Shown here: positions 1 through 12,763 of the stretch, in pieces
Layout of the letters: each line of letters begins with the position of its first letter
Numbering within the stretch: the stretch's first letter is position 1
NCBI GenBank assembly: GCA_964035795.1
Contig: OZ038323.1
Span: 3,207,381 to 3,271,380 of the forward strand
DNA: 64,000 bases
Reading direction: 5' to 3'
Source: Pterobdella sp. o SKG-2022
Taxonomy: Eukaryota > Annelida > Clitellata > Hirudinida > Piscicolidae
Notes under the pieces: generated by a model
What the model saw: only the letters and a program-made list of their open reading frames with translations
Told to the model about the DNA's origin: nothing
Databases searched by the model: none
Position numbers and translations under genes: made by a program

Positions 1-3000
1 CAACAAAAACATCAAAGGCAAGAGCAGCCTCACAGCCCACCTGCTCATGCACAGCCTTCAAGAACTCAAGCTCCTCCTCTAACGTTTGTCGCCTGTTCTC
101 TGCGTCGATGTGCAAGAGAGTCTCGTTGTCCAGGTCCTGTTCGATAGGTAAAACAAAAGATTGGAAATTTAATTCACTGTTTTTTATTTACGATATTTGT
201 TAGTATTTTCGATATTTAGCTACAAGTAGTATCAATAAACTAAGTCGACTGCTGTCAACCCCAGCTAATGGGATATGTACATTAGTATAATCTATTAAAA
301 TCATTTTTTACAATATATAATTGCTACTTATTAACAAGCTGAAAACTAGCTTAGCCAATCAAATTTGAATGAAACACAATTGCTCATTGATGACGATTGC
401 ACCCTACATACCACTCTAGTCCTGTTGAAAGCATCTTGTAGTTGTTGGATTCTTTTCTTGTCCTTCTCCTTGTCTGCTTCCGCCTGCTCAAGTCTTCTTC
501 TCAATAAGTTTATCTCTGCTTCATACTCAGACAGTTGGTGGTTCTGTCTGTCGACCTGGATAGATTGATGGTTGATGAATGAATGAAAGAATGGAGAAAT
601 CGTTTGGTGGAAAAATGGAGGCATAAAAAATTGGTGAATTTATAAATGAATTGATCCATGTATAGATATAGGAGGGTTAATGCATAAATAAATAACTAAA
701 TGTATAAATAAAGATATTAATGCAAAAGTGAATGAATAAATACATTAATTAATGCAAAAATGAATGGATAAATTATAGATGCATGGGTAGGTGATACAAG
801 TTTTAAAACATAAAACCACCTTCTCTCTCTCGAACACCACCGCCTGGTTTGCTTCGTTGAATCTGAAGGATATTATTGTCTGTTTCAAATTTTTTGTTCT
901 TATTTTGGTATCTGTTTATTTTAAAGCTTTTGTTTGGTTTGTTTTTGAGGAAGAACAATGTACTTAAAAAATATAAATTATTGTTTTAGCAGTATTGATC
1001 TCATAAAAACAATATGATTGGTTGAAAGTTGAAGTCTATAAATAGATCGTAGTTGCTATAAAGACGTGTGGGTTTGTGGAAAAGGAGAAAAATAAAGAAA
1101 TAATAACAAATTACTACGAAGTTGAAAACAAAATGGATAAAAATAGAAAGATAAAATGATACTGAGCAAGCTAGACAAATACCGAAGTCTAATAACTCAA
1201 GAATAAAAAAAATAATAATGAATAATATCAATAAAACACCAAAAACAAGCCATAAAACAATAAAAAATAATAAGAATAACAATAGCAATAAAAGTTGAGC
1301 AATAATATTTGTATTGGATATCTTATCACAGAGTTGGACTTTATCGTTATGCTCTTGAAATAGTGGCACAATATATCAAGGAGTGGATTGAAGATGGCTG
1401 CAGAGTGAATTGGATGAGTGAATGAATGGATAAATGATTAGATGGATGTATAAAAAGGTGAATACATAGGTGCATGAATGGATTGGTGGATGACTGAGTG
1501 AATGAATATAGAGATGTTTAATAGATAATTACATAGAGATGGATCGATGGATAAATGAATAAATGGATAGATGGGTGGATGAATAAATGGATGAATGAAT
1601 GAATGGATGGATGAATAAATAAATGAATGTATGAATTGATGAATGAATGGATGGATGCATGCATGATTGGATAAATTCATGGTGGATGGATTGATTAGAA
1701 ACCTTTAAAAAACTTCAAGGAAAATATTTTCTTTGATAAGAGCGTCTGTGTGCTGTTTGCATTGTCTCAAATCTAGTGAACGTTTTGTAAATTTTTAAAC
1801 AAAACAAAACAGTAAAACCGACTTGATTCAATTGCTTTCTTACTCTTATTTATCGATTTTTTCCACCTTTTCAACTCTAATTAAAAAATTATTTTAAAGA
1901 AATAAAAATCCTGAAGTGGTTAGACTTGAGAAACATTTTTTTCTTCGTCTCCTTTTTATTTTTTTTTCTTTACATTTTTTCTTTTTTCACAATTATCAAC
2001 CTTTTCTCAACCATTATTTTCTCAAACTATTATCATCATAATGCTCATCTTTCATTATAATTCATACACCCATCTACCTCTTCCTCATACTTATTCGCAT
2101 GATCATCGATAAATATTACAAGGCTCAAAGTATTCTTCCTTATGTATCTATCAGTTGGTAGATGCATAAATGGATGGATGGATGAATGACTTAATAAATT
2201 GATGAATGAATCGATGGATGAATGGATCGGTGGATAAATGGATCGATGGATGAATGGATAGAAATATGGATAAATAATCAGTTACTCACATTGATAAGTA
2301 AAAAGAATGTACATCTATACAGAAAATAAGTGATGAAGAAATACAAGGAGAGATGGATAATGATTGGTTGAATTATGAGTCTGTATTAAAGTATGCAGCT
2401 AAAGAATTCGATAAAGCTCCTAATCAAACAAGCCGTTAGATTTAATTAAATTTGCATGTTGTGCGTGCGTATTTTTAATTATTTTTTAATTGTTTGAGGT
2501 GTGTGTATGTGTGGTCGTAGTTGTATGCGTGTGTGGTTTTAGTTGTTGTACGTGTGTGTTGTAGTAATTTAGTTGTAGTTATTTGTGGAGGTGCGTAGTT
2601 GTGGGGACGTACGTGTCTTTCTAGATTACCAGGGTTAGGATTTTGTAGTTGTTATATTGATAGTTGTAGTAACAGTTTTCCACACGTTGTGAAGTGAAAT
2701 ACTTTCTAGAAAATTCCTTTAAACTCATTAAGACTTGCACTGATTAGAAATGGTTCATAATCTTATAGACTACTTGCTTAACTCACACGCCATCAATTAA
2801 TTTACTTCATTTTCATCATCATCATCCCTGCCTTCCATACTCATCATCATCATCATCATCATCTTCTTCTTCTTCTTCTTCTTCTTCTTCTTCTTCTTCT
2901 TCTTTTTTTTCATCATTATCTTTATCCTTCATATCATCACCACCATCATTACCATCACCATTGCCAATGTTCACTTTCTTCCTCTTCCCACTTTTCTTCT

Positions 3001-5168
3001 ATATATTCTTCATCTTCGTTTTCATTATCGTCTTTAACATTATTATTATATTTTTTTGAATTAATATAAGCATTTTATTTTCTAATCATTCCTCTCCCTC
3101 AAGATCCACCTTTTTATTACAAACTAATTAATATAAGCGTAAACATATCCGTTGTTTTGTTTTCATAGCTAAACTCAATGGAAAACTGTGTTTACAATCA
3201 AATCTTTTCTAATCTTTTAACATGTAATTTGAATTTTTTATAAAATCATGTAGATCCTTTGTTGAAAGATTAAATAGCAAAAAAATGTATCTATATTTGT
3301 ATCATTATCATTGTTCCTAAGAGGTTTAAGTTATTTGTGTTTTTGGCATTTTGTTGTTCGGGTATGCTGGAATTGTTTATAGAAACTATTTTTAAACAAT
3401 TTTATTTATATTATTTTTTAACATGTATTTATTTTTAACTAAATTTTCATTTTATATGAATTTACTCGAAAATATTTTACTTTTTTGCTACAACAATGTT
3501 TGTGTGAGTTTTTATTATTCTCGGCTTTTTACTTTTGTCATTTTTGCTAATTATCATCATTCTTTTTCCTCTCACCAACTTCATCATCACCACCATCATT
3601 ATCATCATTATACCCACCAACATCATCATCATCATCATCATCCTTCCCACCCAACTTCCTCATCATCCTCTTCGTCATAAAAGTTTATTACGCAAAGAAT
3701 CAAAAAGTATTTGATGAATTAAAATACCAATTGCTAATGTATGCAAATCACAGAATTCCAACGCTTAATCAACTTTCTCCTTTATAATCACTCAATGTTG
3801 CCCATCCAACTATCACTTTACATTATTATTATTATTGTTGTTAATATTATTATTATTCCTGTTATTATTATTGGCAATGTTTCTTTACATTATTTTTAAA
3901 ATATTATATTATTTTTTAATCGTTGTTTTATAAATAGTTATCTTATTTATTTAGTATAAAAAATTTCAACAAAAAAAACAACAAAATATCACGTTAATGA
4001 GAATTTAATGTACAAAGTTGGATAAACATTAATGACATTGCCAGAAACAGTATTAAAGCAACCTAAAATTATCTTCAACAAGAAAACAACGTCAACAGAA
4101 ACAACAACACACCATCACCAGCTCTCAAACAGCACATCATCAAAACTAAACTACAAAAACACGACACAACACCACACCATCAACAAACGACACAAGACCA
4201 TACCACCAACAAGCGACTGAACACAACACCACCAAACAACACAAAAGTACCAAAAAACAACACAACACCCCCAACAAACAACACAACATCACAAACAAAC
4301 AACACAACACCACCAAAAAACAACACCACACTACCAACAAACAACACAACATCACACCACCAGCAAACACCCACTTAATTCTGAACTCCTCCAACTGTTC
4401 TTCAAGAGATGCAACCCTGATTTCCAACCTGGCCTTCTCTTTGTCAGCATCGTCCAATAGTTTGCGAGCCTGTGAATCAGGGTGTAGTATATAACAGGTG
4501 AGTTTTAATTTTAAAATGTTTGTATATCCCATTTATAAAGTCTAAGAATGGTTTTCAAGAAAGCTAGGTTTCTCAATCAGAATGGTTGGTATGAATGGGA
4601 TACTAATACACAGACTCACCTCATCCAGCTCGGCCTGGTACATGGCCTTGATTTGTGTGGTTTCTTTGCCCCATTTTGCCTGTGGTGTAATATCCATTGT
4701 TAAAAAAGACATTTACACAAACACAAAACTTCAAACCTTGAGTTTCTCAAGTTCATCAGCAAGCCTTCTGTTTTGAGCCTCGAGAAATCGAACCTTCTCG
4801 ATGTACGATGCAAACCTCTCATTCAAATCTTGCATGTCCTTCTTCTCCTTCTCCCTGCTCTGTTTCACACTGTTCACTCCACTGTTAGTTACAGCAGAGT
4901 AGGCACCAGAAGGCACGGACAACCCACCGTAATGCACCGACCTTTCAAGGGTGTACGACCTAGACCCTGCTCCACCAACCTGGCCACCTAGAGCCCCTCC
5001 CAAAGAACCCACTGACGACCTCTGAATGATAAGGTTGCGGGGGGCGATGCAGGGTCTGTATGTGTTAGAAGAGGAAGAACTTTCGACAACGTAGCTTGAA
5101 GATTCATACTGGCGATTGTTGCCTGGAGCTTCAAAGGTGCGGGTGGTGGTGTGGTGTGTTTGAGACAT
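1..5168 (-). CDS. Cytoplasmic intermediate filament protein, N-terminal part (partial at left edge)
   Basis: Structural protein forming coiled-coil dimers and 10-nm filaments. Six exons are visible on the minus strand: 4737-5168, 4620-4679, 4375-4469, 820-862, 415-555 and 1-136, with consistent GT-AG sites and phases. Residues 1 to about 110 are a Ser/Gly/Tyr-rich head. The helix-initiation motif [20 protein letters not shown] follows as coil 1A, then a coil 1B of about 144 residues counted from KWGKETTQ to LKAVHEQ. That is about 42 residues longer than in vertebrate cytoplasmic filaments and matches lamins and protostome cytoplasmic filament proteins (family knowledge). No CaaX box or lamin tail can be judged because coil 2 and the tail lie beyond the edge. 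The start is the first ATG of an open exon. Intron 3 is about 3.5 kb and full of simple repeats. The last stretch before the edge could still contain an unrecognised splice donor at CAG/GTGGGC. Confidence 0.9.
640..4370. repeat. Simple-repeat-rich introns of the filament gene
   Basis: Introns 3 and 4 contain degenerate GAAT/GGAT tetranucleotide arrays at about 640-790, 1405-1690 and 2155-2285, GT-rich sequence at about 2490-2600, a CTT run at about 2865-2905, CAT/ATC-rich blocks at 2810-2960 and 3560-3680, and an AACAACACAACACC array at about 4100-4370 abutting exon 3. The short ORFs in these stretches (His-, Phe/Ile- or Cys/Val-rich) are translations of repeats. I see no other gene here. Confidence 0.8.
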
Positions 5169-8100
5169 GGTTTTTACGCAGCTGTTTTTTATTGTTGTTT
5201 CTTTTGATTTCTGTTCAACGCAAGGGTTCCAGAGGATTTATGTCTTGACAACTGTAGTTAATAACCACGTATTAACAAACTATTCAATGATTTTTATTGT
5301 TTTCATAATATACATTGTTATTAGAGAATGATCTTCAAAAACGCTGAATTTTATAACCATGGAGGAGTATTATTATTGTGTGTGAAGTGTATTGGAAATA
5401 TTTGAAGCTCTATAAACATCCTTTCTCATTGTTTTTCTTACAACACATCTAATTATAACTTCTATAACTATCATCTATTCCACTACAAATTTATCTTAGC
5501 TCATCATCGTCATCATCCTCTTTAATTCCATTTCTACCACCATTACAATTATCTTCATCTTTTTCCAACATCATCTTCATTCTCATGAATATTTTTTTAG
5601 CATCATCATAACCATCGTTATCATCACTCTTCTCTTCATCATCTTGATTCTTCTCTCATCATCACTACCATCATCATCATCATACTCATCATCATTAATA
5701 AAAAACCATTATGACTCGATGCTTACAATATAACACAAAAAAAAGCAAGTAACACATGACGTATACAGCAATACTTGATAACATTGCTTATCTGTGTGCA
5801 TTACTACTAATGCAAAAATACTTATACACATACGATAAGACTAATATTAATACATGTATGTAAAAGGCATAAATAATATATGTATGAAAATATACTATAG
5901 ACGGATTGTAAGCCTGGAAAACGTGCCATAAAAGAATAATGATAAAACAAAATTTTTGGTTTTTACGCTTAGTTATTATATTATCTGTGAGATGAAAGCC
6001 TAATTTTTGTTAATTAGGCACTTGTTGTTTTGTGTTTTGTTTAGGTGGATGTTGATGGTTTGTGTTTTGTTGGGGTGGATGTTGATGGTTTGTGTTTTGT
6101 TGGGGTGGATGTTGATGGTTTATGTTGGAAACAATGTTGATATCAGTGTTGTATTGTGATTTTTGCAGCTTTAGATGAATATTCAAAATGGAATTAAATA
6201 AACTTTGAGAATTGTTCACATGTTGAATTGCTTGTATAGAATTGAAAACTGTAATAACGAGTCTTTTTAGAAAAAATATTAGATGAAATAATTAACAATT
6301 ACTTATAAAAATAAAGAAAAAATTTCAATAAGCAAGTATTTTTTAAAAATTCTTTATATTCTAATAAAAAAATAATCAGTTTTTAATGATAAAAAAACGA
6401 AGAATTTAAATGATAAAAAACTAAAAACAACTAAAATAAAAAAATAATTTAAAAAGATAAGCAAAATAAAAAAAATAATTCATTATTATGCCTGAATGCC
6501 AATGAACACACGACCTTCCGAATGCAAATTGGACAGGCATTTAACAAATTTTTATCATATAACTAATTACTTATGTTTTTTATTTATTTTTTATCGAATC
6601 TATTTTTGTTTTCATTTTATTTATGTTTTGTTTTTTTACTAATTATTCTACTTTCAAGTAATAATAATTATTTTTTTCAAAAACCAACTAAAATTTTCAA
6701 AAAAAAATGAATAAAAACAAGATGTTATTCATATTTTTTGGTATCTCTCAACCAAAAACACTAATTAATGAAGGTCATAAAACTTCCGGCATACATACAT
6801 CCCTAGCACTACTGTATTGAATTTCAATTAAAATGATATGGAATTTCTGCTGATAAGAACCTGATTACAAATCAAAGGCTTATCAGTATTATAAGCAGTC
6901 ACTAAGTGGGTGGTGAAAGTTGGTGTGGTGTTGTGTAGGGTTATATTGAATATTAATTAAACGGGTCTGGATTTATATAATGTAATATAATTCTGTTTAA
7001 ATGTATACATATAAATAATTTAATTTCTAATATTAAAAAAAAATTTTAATAAATTGTTCACTTCAAGTAATTATATCACTATTGATAGAATCAAAGCGAA
7101 GCTTACCAGCTCAACGGTTCACAAAAAGTTAACTTTCGGTATTCTCTTTCGATTTATATACTGCTGATGGTGTGTGTTGGTGTCTGTGTGTTTTGGTGTG
7201 TGTGTGTGTGCATATTTTAATTGCATCTACAACATTCACTTCTCGTGAATCATCGGAATCTATTAATTGCTGTTTTCCAACATTCTAATAACCATCTATC
7301 CATATATCTATCTGTTCATCCCTCCATCTATATGTCTGTATACCTATCCATCACTACGTTTAGAAAATACTCTACCAATAAATCTACATCTGCCTATCTA
7401 TGTATTTATAAATACAACATCCATCCTCCATTCATCTATCCATTTTCCTATCTATTCATTCATCCATTGGTTCATCCATCTATCCACCCATCTTTTCATT
7501 CATTTAGCTATCTATCTAACTATCCTTTCATCTATCTATTTATGTATCCTTCCATCAATTCATCCATTCCCTCTTAATTTCGTCAATACCCCATTTTTTT
7601 TTCAATTTATTTCTCCTCGTGAAATTCCAGTTCTAATTTTAGAAACATTTTTTTAAATGCAAACTGACTAATATTTTCTTAAAATATTTTATTTATTTTT
7701 TTTTATATTTTCATAACTCGTGGAGTGAAGCCAATGATATCAAGAGTTACTTATGGGAGGAAAAAGAACCAATAACAGACGAGCTTGAAGATAATTATAG
7801 CTCAAGTTTTCCAATAGGAATTCCATTTTGACATTTGTTGAGAATTTTTAAATTCGGATGAAATAAGCAAGTTTTTAAAATTTTGGTTAGAAGTTGAAAT
7901 TTTCAGTTATATTTGAATCAATAACAACAATATTAACTACAACAAAATACAAAAAATTAACATCGTAACAGAAAACACATATCAACTTTTACTATTCTAC
8001 TACACTCTACATATTACTATACTATGGAATATAATTTTTAATTTCTAATAATATTTTAAAAGCTTGAGATAAAGCAAACTGCCTGCGAGATAAGATGGAT

Positions 8101-8584
8101 GGAATGTTGATAAAGTGATGCTGTCCAGAAAATGCTCCATCTAACTGTTTTCACGGACCTTCAGGGTTTGGGTTGGTTTGCAGAGGTGGGTTTTAAAGGT
8201 TACGAGTTGAAACGATTCACAATAGATTTGGAGTTTTAGGCTTTTTGTGTGTTGAAAGTTTATTTATAAACTGATCTGATAAAATTACATTTTGAAGTAA
8301 AAAATATCTTGCTGGTTCTGCTTTGCGTCGTTTGAAGATAAGTTTTCTAGAACTTTCTTTCTATTTTTAACTTATAAATTTATTATTCAAACTACACTCG
8401 TTTATTTAAGTTAAAATCTTGTCTCATTTGATGCGAAACCTTTTATTTTTTTTTTCAAGCATATAATTCAATTAAAACAAGAAAAAAATTTTTTAAAAAT
8501 ATAAAAAACCTTCAACACAAAATCTCTTAATGATCTCAAAATTGCATTAGCGCGAAAACTATAGTTAAGAATAAAGATTTGTAT
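5169..8584. other. Intergenic region upstream of the filament gene
   Basis: Presumed to hold the filament gene promoter and 5' UTR. It is AT-rich with CAT/ATC-rich tracts (about 5500-5700), poly-A/T stretches, a TG run near 7170-7210 and a CATC/TATC tetranucleotide array at about 7290-7560. A frame at about 7731-7834 reads SWSEANDIKSYLW and then TDELED, resembling the membrane-protein exon near 11 kb; this is discussed in the findings. No gene can be called with confidence. Confidence 0.5.
6031..6120. repeat. Three 30-bp tandem repeats
   Basis: Three consecutive 30-bp units containing GTGGATGTTGATGG and TGTGTTTTGTT. The unit length is a multiple of three, so a 69-codon minus-strand ORF (6010-6219) reads a 10-residue repeat NHQHPPQQNT three times. 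No splice or homology evidence shows that the ORF is expressed. Confidence 0.85.
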
Positions 8585-8666
8585 GCAGTCGTGGCCGAGT
8601 GGTTAAGGCGATAGACTAGAAATCTATTGGGCTCTGCCCGCGCAGGTTCAAATCCTGCCGACTGCG
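8585..8666 (+). tRNA. tRNA-Ser (anticodon AGA)
   Basis: An 82-nt gene that folds as a full cloverleaf. The acceptor GCAGTCG pairs with CGACTGC and is followed by discriminator G. The D-arm and A box are TGGCCGAGTGG. The anticodon stem ATAGA/TCTAT closes the loop CTAGAAA, giving anticodon AGA. A long variable arm typical of serine tRNAs follows, then the T-arm and B box GGTTCAAATCC. A run of seven T just downstream (starting at 8669) is a standard RNA polymerase III terminator. All stems are intact, so this looks functional, unlike the decayed tRNA-like copies elsewhere in the window. Confidence 0.96.
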
Positions 8667-10700
8667 ATTTTTTTGACAAATTTTATTAAAATTAATATTT
8701 TCACTTTGTTATTAATCTTAATAACCATCATTTTTATTGAAATTCTTTTTTCAAGACCATTTTTTCAACCACCCTCAATCATTATTCTGGCCACTCCTGC
8801 CATTTCCCATTGCATCGGATGTCATTAAAAAATCATCATCATCATTAGTATTATTATTTCCATCATCAACATTATTATTAGTATAAAGTCATCATTATCA
8901 TCTTTATCTTTTCTTTCACCATTTTCACTACCACCACCATCGTTATCAAAAACTTCTAAGCGTTTCACATGATGGTAATTCAATTTAATCTGCTCATTAT
9001 CCTCAACCTCACAACATACCAAGATGTTAATCTGCTCCATCTTACTATAAATTCCGCTTGAATCACCCAAGGCAGTGTGGAGACTGCAATGCAATTGCTT
9101 CCAAATATTACTGCTATTACACACCTGCTTATCAACCAATTAAAACCCTATCAACTCCATCAAGCATGCTTGTATGATAGGCTCCATTCGAATATACCTC
9201 ATTGGCGTTTATACTGGTACATCGTATATGAGTGATTAAAGCTCGATTTATCACTGTGATCACTGCTCAACATAAACGAATTACAAAATCAATAACAATA
9301 AGGTACATTGTTTTCGTGGTTTCTTTTGGTGGCTATGCACTGAAAGTGTTAGCTTTGTAACAGCCCAAATATATCTACAGCAACACAAGACTTATGTATG
9401 AAGCTTTTTTTTAGCAGTAACTTATCAAGTACTGCTTTTCGGTATTTCCTTTACTACTTCCGTCGAAATGGGGCCTCCAAAAGTGGTGGCTTTCGACAGC
9501 TGTTTGAAGGGAGGTGGTGGTGATATCAAATGTTGGTTTAATTAAAACAATCACAACAAATTTCAATAGCAATCATTAGTATTTGTTATTATTTTTATCT
9601 AATGATTTTTTTAAATATTAAAGGTTATATTTTGAAAAAAAATTGAAAAACGAGGTTCTACTTCAAAAATCAATCGAAAACCTGCAAAATTATAAAAGGG
9701 CTTTTTGGAGCGATTGAAAGAAGATAAGGCTTATAATTATGCAGATGTGCTTTTAAGAGCAGATAACATCATGTACTTGTGTTTTTGTTGCGGTTTCATT
9801 TACGTTTATGAAATCGTTTAACACAAATAATTGAGAAAAAATCAGAATAATTTTTTAAACGTTGAGATAACTTCAATAACGTACGAATTCATTATAAAAA
9901 CAGTTGAATTAAGAAAAATTAGCACTCTGATAACCCTAACCGTTGTTACTATCATAACACCGATTAACCTTGTACCTACCGTATCAATACGAGCACAACA
10001 CAGACAACAACGTGAATGTATGTTCGGTCAAGCATTGGGAATTATATCTAAACTTCAATAATTTCACCTTGATATACTATGAACGATGCGGTGGCGCTTT
10101 ATAAATTATGTATAGTTATGCTAGACGAAATAAAGCGCTGGCTATTTGACGTTTATAATGTTTATCTATTTTAACACTCATTTTTATGATTGAAACAGAT
10201 TAGTAGAAGAGTTGATAGCATTGTTTAATAACTACTATGGGGTTTTTACTGAGGTTTCTGCTGATGATGATGTTGCTGAGAGTTACTAAACAAAACCCCA
10301 TCAAGTACGATAAAGAGACAAGGTTAGGGTTAGGGTTAGCTAAAGTTAGAGGTAAAGTTAGAGTAAGAGTAAGGGTGAAGTTTAGAACTAGGATTATAGT
10401 TGCGGCTTATGGTTAAAGATGAGATTGGGGCTAGGGTTGGGGTCAGGGTTGAATTCGGGTTAGGGTTAGAGTTATGGTTATGATTATAACATAATGATTG
10501 TAGGGTTAAATTTAGGAGCATTGTAAGGTATCACTAAACACAAAATTGTGTTTAATTATATCATATCGTTCGTATCTTAATACTTTAATCAAATTAATAA
10601 TTAAAAAACAGTGATTTCTTAGTTATTTATAACAACCTTTATATAATTTTTGATAAAATAGTGCAGATTGTCAAAACTAAATGCATTTGATTTTATTCTC
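8667..10700. other. Intergenic stretch with no firm gene
   Basis: AT-rich sequence with a CAT-rich block (about 8830-8950) and a degenerate TTAGGG-like array (about 10321-10470). A possible exon at about 9414-9510, preceded by a T-rich tract and an AG, reads VTYQVLLFGISFTTSV then MGPPKVVAFD. It would suit a signal peptide or extracellular segment of the membrane-protein gene downstream, but I could not connect its splice phase. Confidence 0.4.
10321..10470. repeat. Degenerate telomere-like (TTAGGG) array
   Basis: Begins with tandem GGTTAGGGTTAGGGTTAG and decays into GTTAGA, GTAAGA and GGGTTG variants, with TTAGGG units recurring near 10455-10470 and again near 10500. This is the metazoan telomere unit in an internal position flanked by unrelated DNA. 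It is too short and degenerate to be a chromosome end. Confidence 0.75.
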
Positions 10701-10870
10701 GGCCCGTATAGCTCAGAGGTAGAGCCTCAAACTAACTATCTAATGTTACCGGGTTCAAACCTATGTTAGGTCGACAATAAGCATCTGTTCCACAGTGTGT
10801 TTTTGCTACACTAAATTTGTAGCAAGCACTTTGACTCATAAGTGAAAGCGCTTCATAATACCGCATTACA
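10701..10870 (+). mobile_element. tRNA-derived SINE, copy 1
   Basis: The tRNA-like head has A box TATAGCTCAGAGGTAGAGCC and B box GGGTTCAAACC, but the acceptor and anticodon stems do not form properly. It is followed by a body with ACAGTGTGTTTTTGCTACAC and TAAATTTGTAGCA. Head and body are shared with the copies at 11332 and 27619, which marks a SINE family rather than an isolated tRNA pseudogene. Confidence 0.8.
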
Positions 10871-11001
10871 CTACATTAGATTATAAATTACAATGAAATA
10901 ATAAGATAAAATCAATTTTTTCATTCTCAATACTTATATTATTCTCAATTTTACCATCATTTTTTTGTTATTATCATCATTGTTATTGAAACCATCGACA
11001 G

Positions 11002-12695
11002 CTGGAAAACAGGAGCCTACCAGCCTGTTGCATCTAAACCTCCAGAAACCGATGAGCTTGAAGACTTCGAACCTTACAGTCCAGCTCTCGTTCTTTCCTT
11101 CTCCTTCATCCTCGCTTTTCTTGTCTTTTTGTATGTAGCTTTGATTGTGTGTGTGTGTGTGTGTGTTTGTCTCTTATAGTTTTGTTTTTTGTGTGATGTA
11201 TATTATTTGATATTTAGGTTTTGTATTTTTAGCTGGTTTTAGCCATAATTACTAAATCTTGTTTTCCATGATAATATATATATTTAAACTGTAAGTTATG
11301 TTACACCTTATATTAGTTTGTAATTGTATTTGGCCCCCATAGCTCAGTGCTTGAGCATTAGACTAATTATCTGAAGTGACCGGTTTCGATCCCGCGTAAG
11401 CCAACAATTACGATCATCATACTGTTCTGCAGTGTGTTTTCGCTACATTAAATTTGTAGCAGTGCGCCTCAGTTGCTTGACTTGGCGCTAGATAAATAAA
11501 ATTATTTGTTTATTTAATACTTTTTCCATTGACATCACACCTAGCATTGTTGGTTTGAGTCTGTACACCCTACGGTTTCACCAAAAAAAGGTTTGTATGA
11601 ATAGTATTGTTTGCAGAAAAAAATCAATATTTTAAAAAAGCTTTTACGATTTATTTTTAAAATTTTGATAGCAAAAAAAGTAAATAATTTGATGCGAGAA
11701 TCACTTGTTGATGTTGTCGGGTGGGTAACACATGTTTCTAATGAAATGCGATCGTTAAACAAAATCTGTGACAAATCTTCGAGTCAAGAGGCTTAGTCTC
11801 AACAGACCGTAGAGGAATACTGTTCTACTAAGCACAACACCCCGACTCAAAATTAGGTCATCTACAAAAAAAAATATGAAACATTAAGAGCAAAGAAAAT
11901 TTGTATACCATTTATACAGCAATAAAAATTTTAATAAAATTTATGAAACAAAAAAATTCAAAAAAAAGCGCACAAATTATAGTAAAGATAATAAGAATAA
12001 CAATAAATAAGAATAAAATAAAAATAAGAATAATAATTTAAAAAATAGTAAATAAGTAATGAGAAGACTTTTTCAAAAAATTATGAATAAATAAATGAAA
12101 AAATTAGGAGAGACAGAAGGACAACCTCCAGAAACTAAGCATCAACAGCACCTCCTTCCTCATCAGGGTATCCTTGCAATATTATAACCTAGGAGCCAGC
12201 AAAAATATCTTTGCATAATTAATTACGATGAATATCTTAGGATGTTTCCAAAATGACGTTTCCTAGGTTTTGAGAATTTTACACTTTTGAAGAAAGCTTT
12301 GTGCTTTTTAAATTATGAGCTATTGATTATTTGGTGGTTTTTTATGATCTACTTTTTCTGATTGTTCTAAAAAATTGTTTTTTTTAAAATCATTTATTCT
12401 AAATTTTTTTATTAATTTATCTTTTAAAATCATTTTCGAAGAAAATAGAAGAGATCCAACGTAAGAATCCTTCAAAGCCCTTCCCAATTTTGGTTAGCAT
12501 TTGATGCCTAATTAATGGAATCTTAATTGAATAACTTTTGTAGGAAAGTCAACTGAAGGAATTGAAAGAACTAGATAAAAAGATAAAGAGCAAAGTATGT
12601 TTATATTCATTCTTTGATGTTTAACTGGTAAAATTCATATAACTAATTAAGTAGGATTTTACTTTGCAATTTGTAAACGACTTTACTATTATTTT

Positions 12696-12763
<68 letters not shown>

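Noticed and set aside
1438..1680. 80-codon His/Ile/Ser-rich ORF, and similar ones at 7221-7656 and 53206-53592.
   Set aside because: All are translations of tetranucleotide repeats without splice or homology support.
10701..10775. Genuine tRNA genes at 10701, 11332 and 27650.
   Set aside because: Good A and B boxes but no paired acceptor stem, and a common non-tRNA body follows, so they are SINEs.
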